Below, piece after piece: positions 17,611 through 27,078 of a stretch of DNA of 64,000 bases. Below the pieces are notes generated by a model. That model was not told where the DNA came from. It saw only the letters and a list, made by a program, of their open reading frames with translations, and searched no databases. Both the position numbers and the translations under genes were made by a program. Location of the stretch: contig NZ_SMFN01000005.1 in assembly GCF_004349135.1 (NCBI RefSeq), forward strand, positions 97,024-161,023, given 5' to 3'. The DNA comes from Flavobacterium sandaracinum (GTDB taxonomy: Bacteria; Bacteroidota; Bacteroidia; Flavobacteriales; Flavobacteriaceae). Position 1 is the first letter of the stretch; each line of letters begins with the position of its first letter.

Positions 17611-18999
17611 ATGACTTTAATAAAATCAATATCGGGAATTCGTGGAACAATAGGAGGGAAAGTAGGGGATAATTTGACTCCACTTGATGCAGTAAAATTT
17701 GCTTCGGCTTACGGAACTTGGTTGAAAGATTACATTGGAAAAGAAAAAATCACTGTTGTTGTAGGTCGTGATGCCCGAATTTCGGGACCAATGATTCACA
17801 ATTTGGTTGTGAACACTTTAATTGGTTTAGGAATAGACGTAATTGATTTGGGGCTTTCGACAACACCAACTGTTGAAGTGGCCGTTCCGTTAGAAAAAGC
17901 CGAAGGTGGAATTATCTTGACCGCTTCGCACAATCCTAAACAATGGAATGCCTTGAAATTATTGAATAAAAAAGGAGAATTCTTAAACGGAGAAGAAGGA
18001 TTAAAAATTCTTGAAATTGCCGAAGCAGAAGCTTTTGATTTTTCGGATGTGGATGATTTAGGAGTCATTCTGATTAACGATGCTTATATGGATATTCATA
18101 TTGATGAAGTATTGAATTTGCCTTTGGTAGATGTTGATGCAGTAAAAGCAGCGAAATTCAAGGTAGTAGTTGATGGTGTAAACTCATCGGGTGGAATTAT
18201 CATCCCAAGATTATTGGAACTAATGGGCGTTGAAGTGGTGGAGTTATACTGCGAACCAAACGGACATTTCCCTCACAATCCAGAACCGTTAAAAGAACAT
18301 TTAACTGATATTTCAGAATTAGTTGTAAAGGAAAAAGCCGACTTAGGAATTGTTGTGGATCCTGATGTGGACCGCTTGGCTTTCATTTGCGAAGACGGTG
18401 AAATGTTTGGTGAAGAATATACATTGGTGGCTTGCGCCGATTATGTATTGAGTAAAACACCAGGAAATACAGTTTCTAATATGTCCTCTTCTCGTGCGTT
18501 GCGTGATGTGACGAATTCGCATAACGGAAATTACGAAGCCAGTGCAGTAGGCGAGGTGAATGTTGTGGAATTGATGAAGAAGAACAATGCTGTAATAGGT
18601 GGTGAAGGAAACGGTGGAATTATTTATCCTGAGTTGCATTACGGTCGTGATAGTTTGGTAGGAGTTGCGTTGTTTTTAACGCATTTGGCTAACAAAAAAA
18701 TGAAGGTTTCTGAGTTGCGTGCTTCGTATCCTGAATATTATATGAGTAAAAATAAAATCGAATTGACGCCACAAATTGATGTCGATGCAATTCTTGTTGC
18801 CATGACAGAGAAATACAAGAACGAAGATATTACAACCATTGATGGTGTGAAAATTGACTTTGCTGAAAATTGGGTGCATCTAAGAAAATCGAATACTGAA
18901 CCAATTATTCGTATTTATACGGAAGCGGCTTCACAAGAAAAAGCAGATGCTTTAGCACTAAGAATTATTGATGAAATAAAGGCAATTGCTGGGATATAA
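17611..18999 (+). CDS. glmM: Phosphoglucosamine mutase
   Basis: A 462-residue alpha-D-phosphohexomutase that converts glucosamine-6-phosphate to glucosamine-1-phosphate for UDP-GlcNAc, peptidoglycan and lipopolysaccharide synthesis. Order of motifs: SGIRGTIGG at the N-terminus, phosphoserine loop TASHNP with Ser106, metal loop DPDVDRLAF, sugar-binding GEGNGG and phosphate-binding RKSNTEPIIRIY. Length suits the archaeal/Bacteroidota-type GlmM. Other phosphohexomutases share the fold, so a phosphomannomutase activity is possible. A strong terminator follows, and the gene appears monocistronic. Confidence 0.9.
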   Translation: MTLIKSISGIRGTIGGKVGDNLTPLDAVKFASAYGTWLKDYIGKEKITVVVGRDARISGPMIHNLVVNTLIGLGIDVIDLGLSTTPTVEVAVPLEKAEGGIILTASHNPKQWNALKLLNKKGEFLNGEEGLKILEIAEAEAFDFSDVDDLGVILINDAYMDIHIDEVLNLPLVDVDAVKAAKFKVVVDGVNSSGGIIIPRLLELMGVEVVELYCEPNGHFPHNPEPLKEHLTDISELVVKEKADLGIVVDPDVDRLAFICEDGEMFGEEYTLVACADYVLSKTPGNTVSNMSSSRALRDVTNSHNGNYEASAVGEVNVVELMKKNNAVIGGEGNGGIIYPELHYGRDSLVGVALFLTHLANKKMKVSELRASYPEYYMSKNKIELTPQIDVDAILVAMTEKYKNEDITTIDGVKIDFAENWVHLRKSNTEPIIRIYTEAASQEKADALALRIIDEIKAIAGI

Positions 19000-19019
19000 A
19001 ACCGTATTTGATACAAATC

Positions 19020-19056
19020 AAACCCTTTCAAAATTAGATTTGAAAGGGTTTTTGTT
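19020..19056 (+). terminator. Rho-independent terminator after glmM
   Basis: AAACCCTTTCAAA pairs with TTTGAAAGGGTTT around a short loop and is followed by TTGTTTTTT. It lies 20 bp after the glmM stop. The stem can also serve the convergent receptor gene. Confidence 0.85.
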
Positions 19057-19075
19057 TTTTACGATAGGTACGAAA

Positions 19076-21613
19076 TTAAAAACTCACTCTGAAACTTACA
19101 TTTGGTGTTAAGCCAAGTGCTTTATTATCTACTTGAATGGCATCATTCTGGTCATTCGGATTCACTTTGTAATAGCGATTGATTACATTATCTTGATTGG
19201 TAACATTTATCACTCCAGCAGCAAAGGAAGCTTTAATTGATTCAGATAAATTGAAATTATAATTTAAAGAAGCATCTAAGCGCATGAAATCATCTAAGTT
19301 TTCACTGTTTGGGAGACCGTAATTCACCATCGTATTATTTCCAGATCGAACCGTTTCTTGACCCGCTAGTGGCCTCGTGTATGGGACTCCATTTCTCCAA
19401 GTACCACCAATAGCAATTTTTAAATTTTTAAGAACGTTATACTGAAAACCAATTGATGTAGAATGTCTGATATCTGCATTATTGGGAAATGTGGTTGGAG
19501 TAAAAGTATCGAACTTGTAGTTGTTTTTGCTGAAAGTATAACTCAGCCAAACGCTGTATTGACTTGCCGTCTTATTAGCTAAAAATTCAATCCCTTTTGC
19601 AGTGTAACTTCCATGGGCATTTTTGTATTGAAAATTGTTGTAAAAACCTTGATTGTAAGCCGTAATACCATCAACAATTTTATAAAAACCTGTAGCTTCA
19701 ATATTTAATTTATTTTTATTGAATTCTAAACCAAAAGAACCTTGCTTACTCGTTGCAATAGGAATGTCTTGATTGTTTACCAATACCCAGCGTCTTTTTT
19801 CAACTCCTAAAAAATCATCTTCAAAGTCTACAATTTGAGTTGTAGATTGATTTTTAAACTCTCCTTCTAACTTTAATGCAAATTGATCCGATACTTGCTG
19901 TCGAATGTTTATTCTGGGTTCGAGCAAAAGTTTTTCAAATTTTTGAAAATAATTCGCTCGTATGCCAACTCTCAAATAGGTGTTGTGTTTGTTGTATTCC
20001 AACTCAGTGAATAAAGCGTGGTTCAATAAAACCTCTTTTTTAGTACTGGAATATAACGGAGCACTAACGGTGGTTTGATTTAACATTCCCGTTTCATTGA
20101 ATTGGTACCCGAACAAGAAATTTAAATGATCGCTTGTTTTGTAATTGACATTTAATTTAACGCCTGTTTCTAGTACTTCATTGGCTTCGGTTAAGCGCTG
20201 ATCTGTTTCTACTCTGTAATCTACAGCATCAATATTGTATTTGGAAAAGTAAGTAATGAAGTTTGAACTCAATTTTGGATTCCATTGTGCTTTCCAGTTG
20301 CCTCCGTAGCCACTGTTTTTCTGGGATAAAGTACTGCTTTTAGATTGGGTTTCGTTTGTATTTGCAGTCACACGCTCGGAATAATCCAAAGCGTTGTTGA
20401 TACCAATAATATTCGCTCTGAATTGATGTTTTTCGTTCAAATCAAAAAGGATTTTAGCGGTATAATCATAAAAATAAAAATCAGAAGACGTATCGCGTTG
20501 ATCGTTATCGGTATTGATTTCGGTATCCTGAAAACTGCGATCAAAATATTTAGTGTAGGTAGGAGTGGTAAACAAATCTGTAATCGATCGTCGACCTGAA
20601 ACATGTAATTCTAATTTGTTAGTTATCGGAATTTCTAAAAAAACATCAGAGCTAATGGAGTTAATCCCTGCACCACCAGAAAAGGTATTGGTCACCACAT
20701 CTTTGGTGTACATGTTAATTGTACTGGAAACGCCATCACTGTAAGCAGCACTTGTTCCGTTTTTACTTACGATGACTTTGTTCGTGAGATTGGGGTTATA
20801 AGCGGATATCAATCCGAAAAAATGACCGGAATGATACATTTTGATATTGTCCCAAAGTACTAAATTTTGATCATTCGTACCTCCTCGAACATTTATATTG
20901 GCAATGCTTTCATTTGTACTTTCTACACCCGGAAGTGCTTGTACTGATTGCAAAATGTCAGGCGCTATTAAACCCGGAAGTATCCCAAATTTTTTAGTGT
21001 TCAAAACAGTACTTCCATCCAAGTATTTTTGCAATCCAGTCGTTAGATATACAGGAACCAAAACCTGATTTAGTTCTTCATTTTTCGTAGAAAGAACAAT
21101 TTCTTTACAATTGTTTTGTGTCGAAAATAATTCGTTAGCAGAAAATGATTTGGACTCAAAGCCTAAATAAGAAATGTTTACGGTTGCATTAATTGGAATA
21201 TTTTGTAAACTGAATGTTCCATTTTCATTAGTGATAGTACTTTTTTGTATATTGTTTACAACTATTGAAGCACCTATTAAACGGGATTTATTCTCACTTG
21301 ACAACACAATCCCACACACAGAAATCGTTTTGTTAAGTATAGAAACCGTAACGTATCGATCGTTTAAAGCCTTAAAGTTTAAAAGTGTTTTGGAGTTGAG
21401 ATAATCGATTGCTTCTTGCAAGTTCAATGAATTACTTGGTTTGTCAATTGTAATTCCAGCTACATCTTCAACAGCATAGGAAAACTTGACATTAAATTGC
21501 TTTTCGATAGTAATTATGACTTCACTTAATGGTGTTTTCTTGGTTGTATTTTGTCCATTACAAAAACAGCTCATACAAATTAGCAAATATACCAGCCATT
21601 TATTGATCGCCAT
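19076..21613 (-). CDS. TonB-dependent receptor with STN signalling domain (FecA-like)
   Basis: An 845-residue outer-membrane receptor. After the signal peptide (LVYLLICMSCFCNGQ) comes a secretin/TonB short N-terminal domain (residues about 28-95, LSEVIITIEKQFNVKFSY), then a carboxypeptidase-regulatory-like domain (about 97-175). A plug with the phrase SIANINVRGGTNDQNLVLWD (about 235-255) and a beta-barrel ending in SFRVSF complete it. The STN domain is the part that contacts FecR-type anti-sigma factors, and the gene starts inside the last codons of a FecR gene (14-bp overlap). No SusD-like partner is nearby, so a siderophore, metal complex or peptide is more likely than a glycan, but the ligand is unknown. 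Confidence 0.93.
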   Translation of the reverse strand: MAINKWLVYLLICMSCFCNGQNTTKKTPLSEVIITIEKQFNVKFSYAVEDVAGITIDKPSNSLNLQEAIDYLNSKTLLNFKALNDRYVTVSILNKTISVCGIVLSSENKSRLIGASIVVNNIQKSTITNENGTFSLQNIPINATVNISYLGFESKSFSANELFSTQNNCKEIVLSTKNEELNQVLVPVYLTTGLQKYLDGSTVLNTKKFGILPGLIAPDILQSVQALPGVESTNESIANINVRGGTNDQNLVLWDNIKMYHSGHFFGLISAYNPNLTNKVIVSKNGTSAAYSDGVSSTINMYTKDVVTNTFSGGAGINSISSDVFLEIPITNKLELHVSGRRSITDLFTTPTYTKYFDRSFQDTEINTDNDQRDTSSDFYFYDYTAKILFDLNEKHQFRANIIGINNALDYSERVTANTNETQSKSSTLSQKNSGYGGNWKAQWNPKLSSNFITYFSKYNIDAVDYRVETDQRLTEANEVLETGVKLNVNYKTSDHLNFLFGYQFNETGMLNQTTVSAPLYSSTKKEVLLNHALFTELEYNKHNTYLRVGIRANYFQKFEKLLLEPRINIRQQVSDQFALKLEGEFKNQSTTQIVDFEDDFLGVEKRRWVLVNNQDIPIATSKQGSFGLEFNKNKLNIEATGFYKIVDGITAYNQGFYNNFQYKNAHGSYTAKGIEFLANKTASQYSVWLSYTFSKNNYKFDTFTPTTFPNNADIRHSTSIGFQYNVLKNLKIAIGGTWRNGVPYTRPLAGQETVRSGNNTMVNYGLPNSENLDDFMRLDASLNYNFNLSESIKASFAAGVINVTNQDNVINRYYKVNPNDQNDAIQVDNKALGLTPNVSFRVSF

Positions 21614-22514
21614 AGTTGTATAATAAAATGGTTTTGCCCTTTATTTTATAGCTCAATTTAAGCGGAATTGTAATTGCTTGCAGCGCGATATCTTTATCAG
21701 TGTGGGTGAAACTTCCTGTAAAAAGTTTGGAAGTATTCACACCTTCCGCTTTAATTTTTACATCGTATTGGCGTTCTAGTTCTGCAATAACCTGATTTAA
21801 TGGAATTTTAATAAAACTTGATTCCTGCTCCAGCCACGAAGGATTTTTTGTACTAAAATCTGCAATCTTTTCGATTGTACCATTGATAACTCGGAACGTT
21901 TTTCCGGGAGGTAATTTAATAGTTTCCTTGTTATAGGTAACACGCACCAAACCTTCGTAACAGTGCACTTCAAAATAGTTTTTACGTTCTTTTACATTAA
22001 ATTGTGTTCCTAGCACTTGTACAATTCCAACAGTTGTTTTTACACTAAAGGTTTGTCCTTTTTGAACTTTAAAATAGGCTTCTCCTTCTAAAGTTAAAGT
22101 TCTATCATCCGCCCATTTTTTTTCATCAAAACTTAATTTTGAAGTGGAGTTTAATATTACTTCAGAAAGATCAGGCAGAATTACTGATTTTGTTTGTGCT
22201 ATTTGGGTTTCAAAAGAAGTAATGTTGTTAAAAAACAAGAAATACGCTGAGGTTAGCCCTACCACTAAGACAGCAGCTATTTTGTAAAATGCAGTAAAGT
22301 TTAAAGTCCTTTCTTTTGTTTTCTTTTTTGAAAAGTTTTTAGCATTAAAAGCCTCGAAAGCAACTTGCGCATCTACTTTTGGAGTTTCCAATTGTGATGC
22401 ATAATGAGCAATCTTTTCAAGTGTATCAAAATCTTCAGATTGTTTCAAATCTTCGATTTCTTTGCTTGAAAGCTCATTATTGAACCATTTTAATATCTCT
22501 TTCTCGTTTTTCAT
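21600..22514 (-). CDS. FecR-family anti-sigma factor
   Basis: A 304-residue single-pass membrane regulator: a cytoplasmic N-terminal region (ILKWFNNELSSKEIEDLK) that should bind the sigma factor, a membrane segment near residues 72-92 (FYKIAAVLVVGLTSAYFLFF), a periplasmic FecR domain (LPDLSEVILNSTSKLSF; GEAYFKVQKGQTFSV; VLGTQFNVKE) and the DUF4974 C-terminal domain (IPLNQVIAELERQYDVKI). It transmits receptor occupancy from the downstream TonB receptor to the upstream sigma factor. It lies 61 bp after the sigma gene and overlaps the receptor gene, as in other Bacteroidota FecI/FecR/receptor sets. Confidence 0.94.
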   Translation of the reverse strand: MKNEKEILKWFNNELSSKEIEDLKQSEDFDTLEKIAHYASQLETPKVDAQVAFEAFNAKNFSKKKTKERTLNFTAFYKIAAVLVVGLTSAYFLFFNNITSFETQIAQTKSVILPDLSEVILNSTSKLSFDEKKWADDRTLTLEGEAYFKVQKGQTFSVKTTVGIVQVLGTQFNVKERKNYFEVHCYEGLVRVTYNKETIKLPPGKTFRVINGTIEKIADFSTKNPSWLEQESSFIKIPLNQVIAELERQYDVKIKAEGVNTSKLFTGSFTHTDKDIALQAITIPLKLSYKIKGKTILLYNYGDQ

Positions 22515-22575
22515 TTTATATGGCTATGTTTATAAGACAACTAACTTTTAAATTACCCTATGAATAAATGACTAA

Positions 22576-23091
22576 TTATATATTTTCTATTTGGGCTTTT
22601 AAAATTTGCAAGGCTCCAGACATTCTCTTCTCTACTGTTTTTTGAGAAACATCGAGCAACTCGGCTATTTCTCTATACTTTTTACCATCTATACGATTCA
22701 ATAAAAATACTTCGCGCTGTACTTCGCTCAATGATGCGATAGCTTTGTTGAGTTTTAGCTTGAATTCTTCTTCTTCCAATAAATAGTCGGGACTTTGATT
22801 GTTTGTGTCTAAATTCGGGGCATCTTTAGCATACTTCAATACCACTTTTTGATGTTTTATCGTATTTAGAAATAAATTAGTAATACTGGTAAACAAATAC
22901 GTTTTGGCTTTGTAGAAGTCGATTTTGGAACAATTCTCCCAAATTTTAGTAAACGCATCTTGTACTAAATCTAATGCTGCTTCATCATTACCACATTTGT
23001 AATATGCAAAATTATTTGCTGATTGCACGTGCTTTAAGTAAAAGTCTCTAAAGTGATTTTCTTCGCAAAGTGTACTTTTTTCGTCGCTCAT
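22576..23091 (-). CDS. ECF RNA polymerase sigma factor (FecI-like)
   Basis: A 171-residue ECF sigma factor with region 2 (DEAALDLVQDAFTKIWEN, binding core polymerase and the -10 element) and region 4 (SEVQREVFLLNRIDGKKYRE followed by a helix-turn-helix IAELLDVSQKTVEKRMSGAL). The FecR-type gene follows at once, so it should be held inactive by that protein until the receptor is occupied. It may drive its own operon and the divergent lipoprotein gene 258 bp away, which is an inference from position. Confidence 0.94.
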   Translation of the reverse strand: MSDEKSTLCEENHFRDFYLKHVQSANNFAYYKCGNDEAALDLVQDAFTKIWENCSKIDFYKAKTYLFTSITNLFLNTIKHQKVVLKYAKDAPNLDTNNQSPDYLLEEEEFKLKLNKAIASLSEVQREVFLLNRIDGKKYREIAELLDVSQKTVEKRMSGALQILKAQIENI

Positions 23092-23315
23092 TGCCTATTA
23101 ATTCATTTTTTGTAGGTTGTAAATGTAAATTATTTTTTCAAAAAGCAATTGCGTTAATTGTAATTGCTTTTTTATGAAAAATATTTTATATTTTAATTAA
23201 TTGATTGGTAGTGTTTTATAAAAATTTAAATAAAATTTTATATTTTTTTTAAATTTTTGGTAGGGTAAAAATAAGCGTAGTTGTCTTACTATTAGAAAGG
23301 CGCATAAAACATCGC

Positions 23316-23343
23316 TTGTAAATATAAAAATACATTAAATTTG
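23316..23343 (+). promoter_or_regulatory. Candidate promoter giving a near-leaderless mRNA
   Basis: TTG (23316-23318), a 17-bp spacer and TAAATTTG (23336-23343) fit the Bacteroidota -33/-7 promoter. The -7 box ends only 6 bp before the ATG at 23350, so the transcript would begin at or next to the start codon. Confidence 0.4.
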
Positions 23344-23349
23344 AAAATT

Positions 23350-24393
23350 ATGAAAAAATTAAAAATTGTTACCGGAATTGCATTGATGGCTATCTTAGGT
23401 TTTACATCATGCCAAAATGAAGTTGATGATGTACAAGGAGAAAATCCAAATACAAATTCAGCAAATTCAACGACAACAACTAATCTGAAACGTACGTCGA
23501 TGTACGATGGTTCGTTTGATGATTTCTTGGATGGAGCCTCTTGCTCTTCTATTCTCTTGCCCGTTTCTGCCAAAGTAAATGGAGTTCAAGTTTCTATTTT
23601 TAGTCAATTCGATTACCAGCAAGTACTTTCTATTTTTGGACAGTTCAATAATGATCAAGATACAGTTGTATTGCAATTTCCTTTAAAAGTTAAATTGAGC
23701 AATTATACAGAGGTTACTGTTGCTAATCAAACCGAGTATAATGCGATTCTTAATGCATGTACATCAGCGGAATCTTCTGGTCAAGATGCAATTTCTTCAG
23801 TAAATATAAGCTTCCCTATTACAATTTTAACCTATAATTTAAGTTTACAACAAACAGGAAGTGTTGTTGTCACATCCGAACAGCAATTATATACGTATAT
23901 GTCTAATGTAAGTGCTTTAGAACTGTATTCCGTTAAATATCCCATTTCAGCTACAATTGCTGATGGAACAAAAATGACGATTTCTAGTGATGCTGAATTG
24001 CAAGCAGCAATTAATGCCTCTCTAAAAACGGAAGCAACAATGGCAGAAGCAACGCAAAATTCAAAAAAATTAGAAACAATTTTAGTGAATGGAAAGTTTA
24101 AAGTTGATTCGTTTGTAAGTGCTGGTATAAATTCCGCAAGTAATTATAAAGATTTTACAATAGATTTTGCAAATAATTTATCAGTTACTGCAGTAAACCT
24201 ATTAAGTACAACGGTAAACGGTACGTATGCTGTGAGTTCAGAATTAAGTGTTTTTCTAAAACTGAATTTTTCAGGTAATGCCACATTTACGTTATTAAAT
24301 AATACATGGAAAGTAACGAGTTTTACGGCGTCAACAATTACATTACAAAGCTCTACTAATGCTGCCGTAACATTAGTCTTGAAACAAATATAG
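23350..24393 (+). CDS. Repeat-containing lipoprotein of unknown function
   Basis: A 347-residue lipoprotein: MKKLKIVTGIALMAILGFTSC with Cys21, then QNEVDDVQGE, an acidic stretch like the surface-export signal of Bacteroidota lipoproteins. The ATG at 23350 is preferred over an in-frame TTG at 23341. The middle contains three related modules, each a FP/YP-I strand followed by a turn and TVxxxxEL/Y helix: near VLQFPLKVKLSNYTEVTVA, near NISFPITILTYNLSLQQTG and near SVKYPISATIADGTKMTIS. The C-terminal third is beta-rich. I recognise no named family. It is divergent from the ECF sigma gene and followed by a terminator. Confidence 0.8.
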   Translation: MKKLKIVTGIALMAILGFTSCQNEVDDVQGENPNTNSANSTTTTNLKRTSMYDGSFDDFLDGASCSSILLPVSAKVNGVQVSIFSQFDYQQVLSIFGQFNNDQDTVVLQFPLKVKLSNYTEVTVANQTEYNAILNACTSAESSGQDAISSVNISFPITILTYNLSLQQTGSVVVTSEQQLYTYMSNVSALELYSVKYPISATIADGTKMTISSDAELQAAINASLKTEATMAEATQNSKKLETILVNGKFKVDSFVSAGINSASNYKDFTIDFANNLSVTAVNLLSTTVNGTYAVSSELSVFLKLNFSGNATFTLLNNTWKVTSFTASTITLQSSTNAAVTLVLKQI

Positions 24394-24417
24394 CTCGATT
24401 TAAGTTGGCAGATTGTG

Positions 24418-24453
24418 AAAAACAGCTACCTAAAATAGTGTAGCTGTTTTTTA
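24418..24453 (+). terminator. Terminator after the repeat lipoprotein
   Basis: AAAAACAGCTAC pairs with GTAGCTGTTTTT and ends in a T-run. It separates the two lipoprotein genes. Confidence 0.85.
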
Positions 24454-24480
24454 CAAATAAACTTAATAATAAATACAATA

Positions 24481-25257
24481 ATGAAAAAATTAATTTCGCT
24501 ACTTGCTATTGGTTTGTTCCTCTCGGTAGCATCTTGTTCAAAAGAAGAGGACCCTTTGGATAATGCAGTTGTAGTAAATCCCAATACAAATAAGCAGCAA
24601 ACAGGAAGTTCGGCAAACGATTTATTATCAGATAAAAAGTTCAAAAGTATGGTTGTTGAAGTAGTGTACGTAAACGGTTTTGAGCCTACTCCTCAAGCAA
24701 TTACCAATTTTGTAGCTTTTCTTACCGCAAGAACATTTAAGCCGGGCGGCATTAATGTTATTAAACGATCCATACCATCACCGGGGAATACGCCCTATAC
24801 TAATGAGGAGATTGTAAGTATTGAGGATAAGAATAGAACGAAGTACAACAATTCTGATGAAATAGCAGTTTGGGTTTTTTTTGCAGATGGAAAATCGTCT
24901 AAGGATACGAGTACATCAGTTATTCTAGGAACGGCTTACAGAAATACTTCTTTTGTAATTTTTGAACAAACTATTCAAGGTTTAAGCGACAGTCCCTTTA
25001 AGCCAAGTAGAAGTCTATTAGAAACAACAGTCATTACCCATGAATTTGGACATATATTAGGATTAACAAACCTTGGTACCGCCTTACAAAGCAATCATGA
25101 AGATGCAGAACATCCAAAGCATTGTATCGAAAAAACCTGTTTAATGTATTGGTCTTCGGAATTAGGTGGAGGTATTGGAAATATGGTTTCGTCAGGTTCA
25201 GCACCGCAACTCGATAGTCAATGTATTGCTGATCTTCGAGCAAATGGCGGAAAATAA
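24481..25257 (+). CDS. Zinc metalloprotease-like lipoprotein
   Basis: A 258-residue lipoprotein (LFLSVASC, Cys19, followed by SKEEDP, acidic as in surface-exposed Bacteroidota lipoproteins). Around residue 186 it has THEFGHILGLTNLG, an HExxHxxGxxN zinc motif in which Asn replaces the usual third His/Asp. It then has DAEHPKHCIEKTCLMYW, in which the Met after Cys-Leu resembles a metzincin Met-turn; nearby histidines could supply the third ligand. Probably a small extracellular or surface peptidase. Cys residues in HCIEKTC may form a disulfide. Terminators on both sides indicate a single-gene unit. Confidence 0.82.
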   Translation: MKKLISLLAIGLFLSVASCSKEEDPLDNAVVVNPNTNKQQTGSSANDLLSDKKFKSMVVEVVYVNGFEPTPQAITNFVAFLTARTFKPGGINVIKRSIPSPGNTPYTNEEIVSIEDKNRTKYNNSDEIAVWVFFADGKSSKDTSTSVILGTAYRNTSFVIFEQTIQGLSDSPFKPSRSLLETTVITHEFGHILGLTNLGTALQSNHEDAEHPKHCIEKTCLMYWSSELGGGIGNMVSSGSAPQLDSQCIADLRANGGK

Positions 25258-25290
25258 AAGTGCATTAGAATCAATACTTATTACAGAATA

Positions 25291-25327
25291 AAAATGCTTA
25301 AGAAATTTTCTTAAGCATTTTTATTTT
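25291..25327 (+). terminator. Terminator after the metalloprotease gene
   Basis: AAAATGCTTAAGAAA pairs with TTTCTTAAGCATTTT almost without a loop and is followed by TTATTTTTAT. Confidence 0.85.
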
Positions 25328-25489
25328 TATACCCACAACTAGACTGCTACTATGAAAATAATACCCACGGTGAATTTCAGCGTAAGCAGTTAGTGCAGAT
25401 CTTTATTTTGTTTAATAAATCAGTTTTTAATCAATTTGAAAAAGACTATTTACTAAAAATCAATATCTTTGAACTCAAATTAAACGCAA

Positions 25490-26977
25490 ATGATTACCAA
25501 AGAAGCGCCAACACAATTAGAGCACTATTTTCAACAGTATCGCGACAACATAATTGGAATAAACCAAAAGTTTGAATCTCCTTATGGACAAAAACAAATT
25601 GTTTATACAGATTGGACTGCTAGCGGTCGATTGTATCGTCCGATTGAAGAGAAATTAATGAATCAATTTGGTCCTTTTGTAGCCAATACGCATACTGAAA
25701 CCACTGTTTCTGGAACTGCCATGACCAAAGCGTATCACCAAGCGCGTCATATTATCAAACATCATGTAAATGCTAGTGCTGATGATGTTTTGATTACAGA
25801 TGGAACCGGAATGACAGGTGTTGTGAATAAATTTCAACGCATTTTGGGTTTAAAAGTACCTGAAAACTTAAAAAATTTTATCACTATTCCAGCTGAAAAA
25901 AAACCAATTGTTTTTATTTCGCACATGGAACACCATTCCAATCAAACCTCTTGGCTAGAAACGATTGCTGATGTTGAAGTTATTCCTTCCACTGAAGATG
26001 GATTATTCAGTATAGAAAATTTAGAACTTCTATTAGAGAAATATAAAGAAAGGCCTTTTAAAATAGCGTCAATCACTTCTTGCTCAAATGTTACGGGAAT
26101 TAGAACTCCCTATCATGAAGTGTCCAAAATCATGCATCAACATCACGGACTTTGCTTTGTGGATTTTGCTTGTTCGGGACCTTATGTGAAAATTGATATG
26201 CATCCTGAAGACGCTGAAAGTTATTTGGACGCCATTTTTTTCTCACCTCATAAATTCCTTGGCGGACCCGGAACTTGTGGAGTTTTGGTTTTTAATAAAA
26301 AGTTATATCAAAATTTAGTTCCTGATAATCCAGGCGGCGGAACCGTAAGTTGGACGAATCCTTGGGGCGAACATAAATACATCGATAATATTGAAGATAG
26401 GGAAGATGGTGGTACCCCCGGTTTTCTTCAGGTGATAAAAACGGCATTGGCTGTTCAGTTGAAAGAACAAATGGGAATCGAAAACATCTTAAAAAGAGAG
26501 CACGAAATAGTAGATTATATTTTCGCAGCACTAGGAAATATTTCCAATATAAAAATCCTTGCAGGACAACATCAGGATCGGTTAGGAGTTATTTCTTTCT
26601 TTGTGGAAGATTTACATTTTAATTTGGGCGTGAAATTATTGAATGATAAATTCGGAATTCAAACTCGTGGTGGTTGTAGTTGCGCAGGAACCTATGGACA
26701 CTTTTTATTGCATGTAGACCAGGAAACATCTCATAAACTAATTGACGAAATTACACTTGGAGATTTAATCAGAAAACCAGGTTGGATCAGAATGTCAATT
26801 CATCCAACAACTACAAATGCCGAAATTGAATTTGTATGTAACGGGATAAAAGCATTGGCCGAAAATCATAAAACTTGGGCATTGGATTATAAGTATAATA
26901 CGGTTACCAATGAGTTTATAAATAAGAACGCACAACCACTAGAAGATGAATTAGTAAAAAACTGGTTTTCTTTATAA
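25490..26977 (+). CDS. Class V aminotransferase (cysteine desulfurase-like) PLP enzyme
   Basis: A 495-residue fold-type I PLP protein. VYTDWTASGRLYRPIEEKL opens the domain, VLITDGTGMTGVVNKFQR binds phosphate, SHMEHHSNQTSW stacks on the cofactor, VDFACSGPYVKIDMHPE holds the PLP-pyridine Asp, and FFSPHKFLGGPGTCG near residue 250 holds the Schiff-base Lys. RGGCSCAGTYGH near the C-terminus lies where SufS/Csd carry the catalytic Cys loop. It may be a desulfurase or a related lyase; the substrate is not clear and no suf or isc genes are adjacent. It stands alone, ending in a convergent terminator. Confidence 0.88.
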   Translation: MITKEAPTQLEHYFQQYRDNIIGINQKFESPYGQKQIVYTDWTASGRLYRPIEEKLMNQFGPFVANTHTETTVSGTAMTKAYHQARHIIKHHVNASADDVLITDGTGMTGVVNKFQRILGLKVPENLKNFITIPAEKKPIVFISHMEHHSNQTSWLETIADVEVIPSTEDGLFSIENLELLLEKYKERPFKIASITSCSNVTGIRTPYHEVSKIMHQHHGLCFVDFACSGPYVKIDMHPEDAESYLDAIFFSPHKFLGGPGTCGVLVFNKKLYQNLVPDNPGGGTVSWTNPWGEHKYIDNIEDREDGGTPGFLQVIKTALAVQLKEQMGIENILKREHEIVDYIFAALGNISNIKILAGQHQDRLGVISFFVEDLHFNLGVKLLNDKFGIQTRGGCSCAGTYGHFLLHVDQETSHKLIDEITLGDLIRKPGWIRMSIHPTTTNAEIEFVCNGIKALAENHKTWALDYKYNTVTNEFINKNAQPLEDELVKNWFSL

Positions 26978-27000
26978 GAGATGTCGTTTAAAAAAACTAA

Positions 27001-27044
27001 AAAAATCACTTAGTATAAACAATCTTCTATACTACGTGATTTTA
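27001..27044. terminator. Bidirectional terminator between convergent genes
   Basis: AAAATCAC and TAGTATA pair with TATACTA and GTGATTTT around an 8- to 10-nt loop, flanked by A-runs on the left and T-rich DNA on the right. It lies between the stop codons at 26977 and 27079. Confidence 0.75.
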
Positions 27045-27078
27045 TTGAATACTGTTACTGATCAGTGCAAACTGAACA

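Noticed and set aside
19076..23091. SusC/SusD polysaccharide utilisation locus
   Set aside because: There is no SusD-like lipoprotein; the STN-type receptor with FecR and sigma fits a FecIRA-like system better.
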